A stretch of 64,000 nucleotides of DNA. Origin: Nostoc spongiaeforme FACHB-130 (GTDB lineage Bacteria > Cyanobacteriota > Cyanobacteriia > Cyanobacteriales > Nostocaceae). Location: the NCBI RefSeq assembly GCF_014698475.1, contig NZ_JACJTB010000002.1, forward strand, positions 342,500 through 406,499, in the 5' to 3' direction. Positions 9,764-18,963 of this stretch are shown in pieces. The notes beneath the pieces are model-generated. The model worked only from the letters and a program-made list of their open reading frames with translations. It was not told where the DNA came from and ran no database searches. The stretch's first letter is position 1, and every line of letters starts with the position of its first letter. Made by a program: the position numbers and the translations under genes.

Positions 9764-10579
9764 TTAACGTTTTGGCTTTGCAGGTTGGGCATTATTATTC
9801 CCACTATTTCCCGAATTTTTGGGTAAAGTCCGAATATACTCTCTGGATTCTTGAGAAGGCACTAACACCACTTGCTTGAGCCAATCTTCGTTCTTATCTT
9901 GTAAAGTCTTGATTACGCCATCTATGTCTATAACCTGAATATCCGCCTTGGGATATTTTGGTTTGACTTGGTTTAACAAACCTTGAGCATCTTGCTTACT
10001 CACAAACAAAGGTACAACTTGTTCTTTGTCGTTTGTCAGTTTAATAGGTACATAACCTTGATCTGGTGCAAAGCGAACCGCAAAAATCGGCACACTCCGA
10101 AACTGCTCTACTTTCTGACCGCTTTGGTTCAGTAATTCTAATGCGCCTTTGACATCCTGATCTACTGGTTTAAAAGCAAATACCAAACGGTTAGGTTGAT
10201 TTTTGGTTTGTTGCAACTGCTGATAAATAATTCCCAACGGTACAGCTGTCACCTGGAGACTCTTGACAATTTCTGCCATTTTGGGATCGTTAGCGTTGGT
10301 AGTCCGCAGTTGATTAATAAAAGCCTGCGCCTCTTGACGGCTGAGATAAACACCTGTGACTGAACCACCCAGTTTCTTACCATCTTGATTTTCTGGTAAA
10401 GGACGACTCAAAGGTAATCCTTTATCATTGGTAATTAGATACACTGGTACTGAGTCTAGTTTTTCTTTGATTTGTTGTTCTGACAATGCCAGCACTGGGA
10501 CATTACCGACAAAAACTGTGCCTAACAGAGTACTCCCGATTAAACCCAATGTTGCGCCCCAGCGAACTAATGCTTTCAT
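9764..10579 (-). CDS. tic22: Tic22-like family protein
   Basis: This protein (271 aa from the ATG at 10579) has an N-terminal signal-like helix ending near VPVLA and two Tic22-type repeats, seen as VPVYLITNDKGLPL with FLSRQEAQ-like YLSRQEAQAFI, and VPLFVSKQDAQGLLNQV. Cyanobacterial Tic22 is related to the plastid import factor and is thought to act as a periplasmic chaperone for outer-membrane biogenesis. A GAGGAG site eight bases upstream fixes the start; the longer reading from 10597 lacks one. A Pro/Asn-rich tail ends the protein. Confidence 0.9.
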   Translation of the reverse strand: MKALVRWGATLGLIGSTLLGTVFVGNVPVLALSEQQIKEKLDSVPVYLITNDKGLPLSRPLPENQDGKKLGGSVTGVYLSRQEAQAFINQLRTTNANDPKMAEIVKSLQVTAVPLGIIYQQLQQTKNQPNRLVFAFKPVDQDVKGALELLNQSGQKVEQFRSVPIFAVRFAPDQGYVPIKLTNDKEQVVPLFVSKQDAQGLLNQVKPKYPKADIQVIDIDGVIKTLQDKNEDWLKQVVLVPSQESREYIRTLPKNSGNSGNNNAQPAKPKR

Positions 10580-11374
10580 GACTACTCCTCGCGTCAATGG
10601 TTTTTAATTAAAGTCAGACTAATTGGTTGGATTTGCACAGCACTAACTTGTTTTAGTTATATAGCAATCCATCTGAGATGTAAAAACGCCATAATGGCTA
10701 TTAAATGGTCACAATCAACTCGCAAAATGGGAGATTTCTAAATTCTTGAGAACTCCTACGCTATTTTTGTCGCAGTCAATTGTGCTGCAACCTGATTTTT
10801 TTATTTGGCTTTGCCTGATTCCTGCACAAGAATTATAGATGCCTATTATAGACTGCTCTCAAAAAATGAAAACTTTTGCCGACCGTTGAGATGATTAATG
10901 CCATTTTATTGTCTTTCTCAAAAACTAGTGACGCGATCGCAAAATAATTCGTTCCATTTATTTATTGCCCATATCATTGCTTAAATCAATGCCTAGACTT
11001 ACTCTCGGCTGATTTTTCTATTCAAAATATCATTCCTCAATTTTTGAGCAAACCGAAGAAACTAAATTATCTTTTTCTGTGGTATCTACAAGACTCATAT
11101 TTGATTTGGGAAAAAATCAGTACACCCAGATCAGGCTTCTTTCCTACTCCCTACTCCCCATTCCCTAATCCCTACCTACACAACTAGATTCAGGAATCAA
11201 ACCGTATTCCTATACAATCTAATTGTTAAACTTAGTACACAATTCGACTGCCACAAAAATTTTCTACTTCAACGATAGTAAATTCTAATTACAACTTAAA
11301 AATATAAAGAAATATCCTATCTCTGGATAAATACATAGATAGGATACTACCAAATTTAAAATATTAAATTTCAA
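10580..11374. other. 795-bp non-coding gap upstream of tic22
   Basis: No convincing reading frame is present. The part next to tic22 should hold its promoter, but I cannot pick a clear -10/-35 pair. The distal part carries a repeat copy at 11086-11215. The rest is A/T-rich single-copy-looking sequence. Confidence 0.6.
11086..11215. repeat. Dispersed CTATAGGA-ended repeat, copy 1
   Basis: About 130 bp starting CTACAAGACTCATATTTGAT and ending AATCAAACC...ATTCCTATA. The ends are imperfect inverted repeats, and the middle has a pyrimidine-rich TCCTACTCCC tract. Related copies are at 27068-27176 (inverted) and 58705-58835, with a half copy near 52849. Confidence 0.75.
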
Positions 11375-11448
11375 TCGGGATGACAGGATTTGAACCTGCG
11401 GCATCCTGCTCCCAAAGCAGGCGCGCTACCAAGCTGCGCTACATCCCG
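11375..11448 (-). tRNA. tRNA-Pro (anticodon UGG)
   Basis: Read on the minus strand, the 7-bp acceptor stem CGGGATG pairs with CATCCCG and is followed by an A discriminator. The D arm (GCGCAGCTTGGTAGCGC), the anticodon arm CCTGC-TTTGGGA-GCAGG with anticodon TGG, and the T arm with TTCAAAT are all intact. The 3' CCA is not encoded. There is no intron. Confidence 0.96.
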
Positions 11449-11808
11449 GATTTTTTAGTTGGGTGCTACTGACTTTGCCTTTCGCATTACCAGACATCTA
11501 TTTTAACACACAACCTTTACTATAATAGCAGACTTAACATCGATTTGCCAACCATTCACCTTAATTTATAGTTAAAGGTTATGTATTAAGACACTCTGAA
11601 AAAGTGCTAAGTGGCAAGTGTCGAATAAAAATATTAATCTCTAAACTCGATCCCCTAGTACAGTACGGCGTAAATAAACAGACCAAACTTCGACCACGCT
11701 CAGTGATCATAAGTAACTGCTAAAAGGCTTGTGGTATAACTATTCTTTACTTTTGACTTTTGACTTTTTTACTTTTGCCTTGTTGTACTAGCCTCTAGTC
11801 AAAATATT
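11449..11808. other. 360-bp gap between tRNA-Pro and the GNAT gene
   Basis: No gene is visible. The right half is taken up by a dispersed repeat (11655-11791). The left part presumably contains the tRNA promoter on the minus strand. Confidence 0.6.
11655..11791. repeat. Dispersed CTAGTACA-ended repeat, copy B (inverted)
   Basis: It begins CTAGTACAGTACGGCGTAAA and ends GCCTTGTTGTACTAG, so relative to copies A, C and D it lies in the opposite direction. The ACTTTTGAC-rich tract is next to the right end, as expected for an inverted copy. Confidence 0.7.
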
Positions 11809-12905
<1,097 letters not shown>

Positions 12906-13625
12906 ATGGCTTCTGGTTTAAAATCTTCGACACTAGAACTCCTAAAACGCTTTAACCGAGCGTTTCCCCAGTTTTATGAGCAATTTGTCAGCAGTGAGAT
13001 TCAACTGCAAAATCTCCGATTAGCTTACCGTCTATATAAAACCAGACGTGCCGTTATCGAGTTGAAGCCGGAAGGTAGTAAAAGTGCGCTGCATTTTGCC
13101 TACCGTAACCAATCTTTTCTCCTCAGTGATATTTTTGGTGTGCTGGCAGCTTATGGCTTGACCATTCACGGTCTGAGTCTGTATGGTCAAATTCGACCAC
13201 CAATGTTAGTTTTCATCAAACTTTTAGTCTCTCGCGGTAGCAAAGCTTTGACAGAGAAAACCGCAGAAAATGTCTGTCGGGCAATTCGAGAGGCTTTAGG
13301 AGGGCGCTTTGAAGTCGAAGAAATGCTGGCAGTAGAATTTAATTTAGATGCTGGCTTAGAACAAGTACAGACTGAGTTTTATGTCGATCCTGTATTTCAT
13401 CTGCCGGCTTTGGTGATTGAAGCAGATAACCAACCAGGATTGTTTTACAAAGTGATGTACGCTATCTGGCAAGAAGATTTGCTAGTAGTTAACGCGAATT
13501 TGTTGGTTTGGCGAGGACGCACGCGGCTGATTCTCTATTTGTTGGGGCCAAATGAAAGCTTAATTCCTGAATATCTCGGACACAAAATAGCTGAAGGAGT
13601 CCGACAGCGTTTGTTGGGGAAATAA
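12906..13625 (+). CDS. ACT-domain-like protein of unknown function
   Basis: This 239-residue protein appears to contain two ACT-like regulatory modules. One lies around FLLSDIFGVLAAYGLTIHG, and a clearer one around ALVIEADNQPGLFYKVMYAI, whose DNQPGLF matches the ligand loop of GlnD/ACT proteins. A helical N-terminus precedes them. No catalytic domain is seen. Such proteins often bind amino acids or sense nitrogen status; that role is inferred from the fold only. It stands alone ahead of the hydrolase gene. Confidence 0.78.
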   Translation: MASGLKSSTLELLKRFNRAFPQFYEQFVSSEIQLQNLRLAYRLYKTRRAVIELKPEGSKSALHFAYRNQSFLLSDIFGVLAAYGLTIHGLSLYGQIRPPMLVFIKLLVSRGSKALTEKTAENVCRAIREALGGRFEVEEMLAVEFNLDAGLEQVQTEFYVDPVFHLPALVIEADNQPGLFYKVMYAIWQEDLLVVNANLLVWRGRTRLILYLLGPNESLIPEYLGHKIAEGVRQRLLGK

Positions 13626-13629
13626 TTTG

Positions 13630-13726
13630 CTAGTACAAAAAGGCAAAAGGCAAAAAGAAAAATAACGATAGCACAAGCATTTTAGCAATTCCAGATAGTC
13701 TGTTTATTTACACCGACCTGTACTAG
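13630..13726. repeat. Dispersed CTAGTACA-ended repeat, copy C
   Basis: About 97 bp from CTAGTACAAAAAGGC to ACCGACCTGTACTAG, directly after the ACT-like gene. It has the same internal order as copy A. Confidence 0.75.
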
Positions 13727-13815
13727 CCTCCAGTCTCTAGCCCCTAACCCCTCATCTCTCCCACATTTTTTGTTCTGTATTTAGTCGTACCCATGCTTGG
13801 AGGTACGATATAAAT

Positions 13816-14751
13816 ATGGCAACCATAGAAATCTTAGGCGTTCCACACGCATACGAGTTAACGGCTCCCACTGCTTGCCCCCATGCTTTGGTATTCATCC
13901 ACGGTTGGCTAAATAGTCGTGGGTACTGGCAACCTGTGATTTCCCGTCTGTCCGTAGATTTACAGTGTTTATCTTATGATTTACGCGGTTTTGGTGAGTC
14001 CCAATCCTATGCAGAAACTGATGTAAATCGTTTACAAAGTACTGTTGGTTTAACATCCCAATTGCTGGTTAGTTCTAGTTCCCAATTTGGTTCTCTGTAT
14101 ACGCCAACTGCTTATGCTCAAGATTTAGCAGCTTTATTACAAGAGCTAAATATTACCAGTGCTTGGTTGATTGGGCATTCTTTGGGCGGTACGATCGCAC
14201 TTTGGGCAGCAGCTTTACTACCTGATGTGGTTCAAGGTGTCATCTGTATCAACGCTGGCGGTGGGATTTATCTCAAGGAAGCTTTTGAAAAATTTCGTTC
14301 AGCAGGTCAAAGATTTTTACAAGTTCGTCCGCGCTGGCTATCTCAAATCCCTTTGATTGACTTGCTATTTACTAGAGACAGTGTAGTCCGCCCTCTAGAT
14401 CGGTATTGGGCGCGTCAAAGAGTGATAGATTTTGTGGTTGCTGACCCAGAAGCAGCGTTGGGAGCGTTATTAGATTCCACAACAGAAGAAGAAGTAAATC
14501 GCCTACCCCAGTTGGTTTCGCAATTAAAACAGCCTGTATATTTTTTGGCTGGTGCCGATGATAAGGTCATGGAACCCAAGTATGTTCGCCATTTAGCCAG
14601 CTTTCATCGGCTTTTTCAATACTGTGGTGACAATGTGATTGAAATTCCTAATTGTGGACATTTAGCTATGTTAGAACAACCAGATGCCGTTGCCAGCCAT
14701 ATTCGCGCAATTGTCAGTGGTCAAGAGTCAATGGTCAAAAGTTTTGGATAA
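13816..14751 (+). CDS. Alpha/beta-fold hydrolase
   Basis: The 311-residue protein has the alpha/beta hydrolase signatures: the oxyanion HG motif in VFIHGWLNSRGYW, the nucleophile elbow GHSLGG (serine in the middle), an acid in LAGADDKVMEP, and the catalytic His in IPNCGHLAMLEQP. A GGAGG sequence lies 12 bases before the ATG. No signal peptide is visible, so it is probably cytoplasmic. The family covers many esterases and C-C hydrolases; the substrate is unknown. Confidence 0.9.
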   Translation: MATIEILGVPHAYELTAPTACPHALVFIHGWLNSRGYWQPVISRLSVDLQCLSYDLRGFGESQSYAETDVNRLQSTVGLTSQLLVSSSSQFGSLYTPTAYAQDLAALLQELNITSAWLIGHSLGGTIALWAAALLPDVVQGVICINAGGGIYLKEAFEKFRSAGQRFLQVRPRWLSQIPLIDLLFTRDSVVRPLDRYWARQRVIDFVVADPEAALGALLDSTTEEEVNRLPQLVSQLKQPVYFLAGADDKVMEPKYVRHLASFHRLFQYCGDNVIEIPNCGHLAMLEQPDAVASHIRAIVSGQESMVKSFG

Positions 14752-14786
14752 AGAACAAATGACCAAGGACAAAGGACATATAACCA

Positions 14787-15830
14787 TTACACTTGATACA
14801 ACTTCATCACCTGACCCAGAGATAACCGCGACTCTACACCCAAAGTCAAGGGTGAGATATGACCGCGAGATAAATGGTCAGACGCGGCGCAGGCAATCAT
14901 AGCGGCGTTATCGGTACAAAATTTCAGGGGTGGGAATAAAACACGCAGGTTATGTTCACTGGCGGCGGCTTGCAAGTGCTGTCTCAAGCCGCTATTTGCT
15001 GCTACTCCACCACCAACAGCAATGGTATTGAGTCCATAGTCCAGGGCGCAAGCGATCGCTCTTTTGGTGAGTGCCTTGGCTACAGTTGCCTGAAAACTGG
15101 CTGCTAAGTCTGCCACAGGCACTTGCTCGCCATTTTTGTCAAATTGCTGCACTAACCTGAGTACGGCTGTCTTTAAGCCACTAAAACTGCCATCATAGCG
15201 ATGAAATCCGCCACCAGGTAGAGAAACTTTTCCTTCTGGCAAGGCAAAAGCTTGGGGATCGCCCTGCTGTGCTAACTTGTCAATTACAGGGCCACCTGGA
15301 TAACCTAGATTTAACAAGCGTGCCACCTTATCAAAGGCTTCCCCTGCCGCATCATCACGGGTTTCACCCAGGGTTTCGTAGTTACCACAGTCTTTAACAT
15401 AAATCAAGCTTGTATGTCCGCCTGAAACCAGTAAGCTAAGAAAAGGGGGATCTAAAGTTGGCTCACTCAAGTAAGTCGCACAAATGTGGCCTTCGAGGTG
15501 ATGGACTCCCAAAAATGGTTTATTGTGTACGATCGCTAAAGTTTTGGCAGCAGTTAATCCCACCAATAACGCTCCCACTAAACCAGGGGCGCAAGTGGCA
15601 GCGATGCCATCGATTTCTGACCAGTCTAATTTTGCCTGTTCCAGAGCTTGGGCGATCGCTTGGTTGATCGTCTCTAAATGCTGGCGTGATGCCACCTCTG
15701 GGACAACTCCACCATATTGCTGATGAACTGGAATTTGGGAGGCGATAATACTACTGCGAACTTGACGATTGTTAACAATTGCGACGGCAGTTTCATCACA
15801 ACTGGTTTCGATTGCTAAAACGTTTGCCAT
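14787..15830 (-). CDS. tsaD: tRNA N6-adenosine threonylcarbamoyltransferase
   Basis: TsaD transfers the threonylcarbamoyl group to A37 of ANN-decoding tRNAs. The 347-residue protein starts [15 protein letters not shown] and carries the metal-binding pair in HLEGHICA, the loop [12 protein letters not shown], and [11 protein letters not shown] near the C-terminus. It converges with the alpha/beta hydrolase gene (35 bp between stops). Together with the TsaC-like enzyme at 8124-8711 it accounts for two of the t6A enzymes. Confidence 0.96.
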   Translation of the reverse strand: MANVLAIETSCDETAVAIVNNRQVRSSIIASQIPVHQQYGGVVPEVASRQHLETINQAIAQALEQAKLDWSEIDGIAATCAPGLVGALLVGLTAAKTLAIVHNKPFLGVHHLEGHICATYLSEPTLDPPFLSLLVSGGHTSLIYVKDCGNYETLGETRDDAAGEAFDKVARLLNLGYPGGPVIDKLAQQGDPQAFALPEGKVSLPGGGFHRYDGSFSGLKTAVLRLVQQFDKNGEQVPVADLAASFQATVAKALTKRAIACALDYGLNTIAVGGGVAANSGLRQHLQAAASEHNLRVLFPPLKFCTDNAAMIACAASDHLSRGHISPLTLGVESRLSLGQVMKLYQV

Positions 15831-16006
15831 CTGAGGGTTCTACAAAATAACGATTTGTTTGAGAAGCTTTAACTTTTATTTACTTAAACTTTACTCGGTT
15901 CCCAGGCAAGAGTATGATGACTTGCTAGTTAGCCAAATAAAGAATGTACAAGCCGCTTCGTTTTGTACAAAAAACTTTTTCTTTTGTAATAAAAGGAAAC
16001 AACTCC

Positions 16007-16501
16007 ATGCGACGATTGTTTGCTTTGATTTTAGCGATTTGTCTTTGGTTCAATTTTGCTCCCCCAGCGACAGCTCTAGGGGCTAATCTTACACCCTGCC
16101 AAGACAACCCCGCATTTCAAGCACTAGCTAAAAATGCCCGAAATACAACTGCCGATCCCCAATCCGGTCAAAAGAGATTTGAGCGTTACTCTCAAGCACT
16201 CTGTGGCCCTGAAGGCTATCCTCACCTGATTGTTGATGGCCGTCTAGACCGCGCTGGTGACTTTTTGATTCCCAGCATTCTATTTCTCTACATTGCTGGC
16301 TGGATTGGTTGGGTAGGCCGTGCTTACCTAATCGCAGTGAGAAAAGAATCTGACACCGAACAAAAAGAAATCCAAATTGATTTGGCTTTGGCACTACCCC
16401 TAATTGCCACAGGTTTTGCTTGGCCAGCAGCTGCTTTGAAAGAATTCCTTTCTGGCGAATTAACTGCTAAAGATTCTGAGATCCCCGTTTCTCCTCGTTA
16501 G
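16007..16501 (+). CDS. psaF: Photosystem I reaction centre subunit III
   Basis: PsaF is a lumen-exposed membrane subunit of photosystem I that helps dock the soluble electron donor in some organisms. I start at 16007, after AAAAGGA, giving 164 aa with a lumen-targeting signal ([20 protein letters not shown]). The mature part begins [15 protein letters not shown], and there is a hydrophobic segment [20 protein letters not shown]. It is first in a psaF-psaJ-psaL cluster. Confidence 0.97.
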   Translation: MRRLFALILAICLWFNFAPPATALGANLTPCQDNPAFQALAKNARNTTADPQSGQKRFERYSQALCGPEGYPHLIVDGRLDRAGDFLIPSILFLYIAGWIGWVGRAYLIAVRKESDTEQKEIQIDLALALPLIATGFAWPAAALKEFLSGELTAKDSEIPVSPR

Positions 16502-16540
16502 GTTTTGCTTAACTGATTCATTGTTTTGGAGATTAAATAC

Positions 16541-16690
16541 ATGGCTGAAAAAGGCGATCAATCATCCTATTTGATTAAATTTATTTCCACAGCACCAGTG
16601 GCAGCTACAATCTGGCTGACAATTACAGCAGGCATTTTGATTGAGTTTAACCGCTTTTTCCCAGACCTACTGTTCCACCCACTGCCATAA
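16541..16690 (+). CDS. psaJ: Photosystem I subunit IX
   Basis: A 49-residue reading frame preceded by a GGAG site. It encodes one transmembrane helix ([20 protein letters not shown]) followed by [13 protein letters not shown], which is the typical PsaJ C-terminus. It sits 39 bp after psaF, the usual pairing, since PsaJ packs against PsaF. Confidence 0.96.
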   Translation: MAEKGDQSSYLIKFISTAPVAATIWLTITAGILIEFNRFFPDLLFHPLP

Positions 16691-16747
16691 CCAAAGCATT
16701 GGGATTTTAAACTGTTGCATGTGTAATTGAGAGGCGAACATCGAATT

Positions 16748-17266
16748 ATGGCGCAAGCAGTAGACGCATCTAAAAATTCACCCAGCGATGTGAGAAACAG
16801 AGAAGTCGTGTTTCCCGCAGGTGGCGATCCTCAGTTGGGTAATCTCGAAACCCCAGTTAATTCTTCTCCCGCAATCAAGTGGTTCATCAATAACCTGCCA
16901 GCTTATCGTCTAGGTTTAACTCCTTTCAGACGTGGACTAGAAGTTGGTATGGCACATGGCTACTGGATATTTGGCCCCTTCGCTAAATATGGCCCACTGC
17001 GTAGTGCAGAAAACGCTAACCTAGCAGGCTTATTAGGTGCGATCGCCCTAGTAATTTTTCTGACAGGTGGCTTATCTTTATATGCCAATAGCAATCCCCC
17101 CAAAGCCCTGAATAGCGTAACTGGCGCTTCAGCTCCAGATGCTTTCCTATCTAAAGAAGGCTGGAATAACTTTGCTAGTGCTTTCTTAATTGGTGGTATT
17201 GGTGGTGCAGTAGTTGCTTACTTCTTAACTAGCAATATCGCACTCATTCAAGGCTTAATCGGCTAA
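16748..17266 (+). CDS. psaL: Photosystem I reaction centre subunit XI
   Basis: PsaL forms the contact surface of trimeric or tetrameric photosystem I. The protein (172 aa from ATG 16748) shows NLPAYRLGLTPFRRGLEVGM, a strongly conserved stretch, then HGYWIFGPF and two C-terminal membrane segments (AGLLGAIALVIFLTGGLSLY and FLIGGIGGAVVAYFL). It is the last gene of the cluster. A GTG-type extension to 16727 is unlikely. Confidence 0.97.
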   Translation: MAQAVDASKNSPSDVRNREVVFPAGGDPQLGNLETPVNSSPAIKWFINNLPAYRLGLTPFRRGLEVGMAHGYWIFGPFAKYGPLRSAENANLAGLLGAIALVIFLTGGLSLYANSNPPKALNSVTGASAPDAFLSKEGWNNFASAFLIGGIGGAVVAYFLTSNIALIQGLIG

Positions 17267-17346
17267 TTGGTTTTTGGTAATTGGTAATTAGTGATTAGTA
17301 ATTCTAATTACTGATTACCATTTGCCAAACTATGAGAGGCTAGGGG

Positions 17347-17512
17347 CTAGTACAAAAAGGCAAAAGTAAAAAGGTGAGCCATTGCGGTGGACGGGTTTCC
17401 CGGCATAAAGCAAATGGTGAACCCGAAGGGCAAAAGTAAAAAGAAAGAATAGTGATATCACAAACCTTTGAGCAATTTTAGATGTCTATTTATTTCCGCT
17501 ATGCTGTACTAG
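17347..17512. repeat. Dispersed CTAGTACA-ended repeat, copy D, carrying a nested insert
   Basis: It has the same ends as copies A to C, but is 60-70 bp longer. The 15-mer GGCAAAAGTAAAAAG occurs at 17359-17373 and again at 17429-17443, and the G/C-rich segment between (GTGAGCCATTGCGGTGGACG and onwards) is absent from the other copies. It reads as a later insertion that left or used a 15-bp direct repeat. Confidence 0.7.
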
Positions 17513-17565
17513 AGGTTAGAGGCTAGTTTTTTAGAAGTCAGATTATCAAAATCAAAAAATGGATA

Positions 17566-17608
17566 GCCATTAAAAAATTTTAAGGACACATAGAATTATG
17601 TGTCCTTA
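17566..17608 (-). terminator. Rho-independent terminator of gmk
   Basis: A perfect 12-bp stem TAAGGACACATA / TATGTGTCCTTA with loop GAAT lies 32 bp after the gmk stop. On the minus strand it is followed by an AAAATTTTTTAA tract. Confidence 0.8.
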
Positions 17609-17639
17609 ATTATTTGGTGCTAAAAATGCTTGGGTGTGA

Positions 17640-18239
17640 TTATTCAAATATCGCTGCTTCAATCGCTGCAAGTGCTGTTTCAAAATCGTCATTGACAATT
17701 TGAATATCAAATTCATCAGCAGCTGCGATTTCTGCCTTGGCGCGGACTAGTCGACGGGAAATTGCTTCTTCAGAGTCTTGTCCACGGCCACGTATCCGTT
17801 TTTCTAATTCATCAAAAGAAGGCGGCAAAATAAAAATGCTGAGAGCATTAGGAAAGGAAGCGCGAATTTGTCTTGCCCCTTCTAATTCAATTTCCAGCAC
17901 TACTAACTTACCAGACTGAATTTGATTGACTACAGTTTCTCGCGGAGTACCGTAATAATTCCCCGCAAATTCCGCCCACTCTAAAAATTCACCTTGAGCA
18001 ACCAGTTGTTCAAATTTACTACGGTTAATAAAGTAATAATTTTTGCCATCAATTTCTCCGGGGCGAGGAGAACGAGTTGTCACGGATACAGAATAATACA
18101 GTTGCGGATGACGCTCTAACAGCGATCGCATTAAGGTGCCTTTGCCAACACCACTAGGGCCAGTTAAAACAATTAACTTGCCTGTAGGCGGGCATTCTGT
18201 GGTAGTAGCACTAGTCTGGATGGGTAAAACTTGCATCAT
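17640..18239 (-). CDS. gmk: Guanylate kinase
   Basis: Guanylate kinase phosphorylates GMP to GDP. It has the P-loop [16 protein letters not shown], the GMP-binding region [17 protein letters not shown], and [14 protein letters not shown] prefer the ATG at 18239 (199 aa); an upstream TTG at 18266 would add nine residues. It follows a remA-type gene, the same neighbour order known from Bacillus and many other bacteria. Confidence 0.96.
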   Translation of the reverse strand: MMQVLPIQTSATTTECPPTGKLIVLTGPSGVGKGTLMRSLLERHPQLYYSVSVTTRSPRPGEIDGKNYYFINRSKFEQLVAQGEFLEWAEFAGNYYGTPRETVVNQIQSGKLVVLEIELEGARQIRASFPNALSIFILPPSFDELEKRIRGRGQDSEEAISRRLVRAKAEIAAADEFDIQIVNDDFETALAAIEAAIFE

Positions 18240-18406
18240 CCGTTCAACCTGTGAATTAATCAACAATCATGATTTGTGAGTTTCTGTTCGTTGTCAGGCT
18301 GACCTCGACTAACGAATTTGTAGCACTGGTGACAGAAAACCAGTCTAATTCACATAGTACTGCCGATATGGTGCAAATAGAATAGTCGTTTGTCAACTAT
18401 CCTTGG

Positions 18407-18673
18407 TTAATTATCTACAGCATGGTGATCGCGGGAAATCACGAACCGATTTGCTACCGTTTCGGGCTGAATTGCGGAAAGGATGACATGGTTAGAATCA
18501 GTGATAATTACAGCCCTTGTCCGACGACCATAAGTGGCATCAATCAGCTGGTTTTTTTCCCGCGCATCAGTGATAATCCGCTTAATTGGCGCAGATTCTG
18601 GACTGACGATCGCAACTACTTTGTTAGCCGAGACAATGTTGCCGAAACCGATATTTATTAATTGAATGTCCAT
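18407..18673 (-). CDS. remA: RemA-like regulatory protein (DUF370)
   Basis: The 88-residue protein starts [20 protein letters not shown] and contains [20 protein letters not shown] and [12 protein letters not shown], the hallmark sequence of the RemA/DUF370 family. In Bacillus RemA is a DNA-binding activator of matrix genes. Its function in cyanobacteria is not known to me. An upstream in-frame ATG at 18727 would add 18 residues that do not fit the family. It precedes gmk by 167 bp. Confidence 0.92.
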   Translation of the reverse strand: MDIQLINIGFGNIVSANKVVAIVSPESAPIKRIITDAREKNQLIDATYGRRTRAVIITDSNHVILSAIQPETVANRFVISRDHHAVDN

Positions 18674-18889
18674 AAAATAACTGAGACTAAATGTGGTACG
18701 AGAATCCAGTAAGGATTTTATTTCCATGTTATCCCTAAAAAACTGGAGTTACAACGCATCACATCTAGCTTGCTTTAGTTTTTAGACAAACTATGCTTTT
18801 TTTAGCTGTTTATTTGCGAAATATACTGAAAATATTCCCATAGACACATGCGTAATTGTGAGAAATTAATCTATAGCCGTTGGGGGAGT

Positions 18890-18952
18890 GTGGGGGGTTT
18901 GGGGAGTATGGGAGGTGTGGGAGATGTGGGGGGACAAGGGGGAAGATTCTTA
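18890..18952. repeat. G-rich GGGAGTGTGG-type tandem tract
   Basis: A purine-rich run of GGGGGAGTGTGGGGGGTTTG-like units follows the stop side of the transglutaminase-like gene. The G runs could form quadruplex structures. Similar GGGAGTAGGG tracts occur inside the CTATAGGA repeats. Confidence 0.5.
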
Positions 18953-18963
18953 CCTCTGCACCC

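Larger units (their letters stand above)
17267..17639. other. 373-bp gap between psaL and gmk stops
   Basis: The genes converge here. Just after psaL is an inverted repeat AGTAATT-CT-AATTACT (17297-17312) inside a set of GGTAATTAGT repeats. Then come dispersed repeat copy D with a nested insert (17347-17512), and a strong hairpin at 17581-17608 that should end gmk transcription. No gene is seen. Confidence 0.65.
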
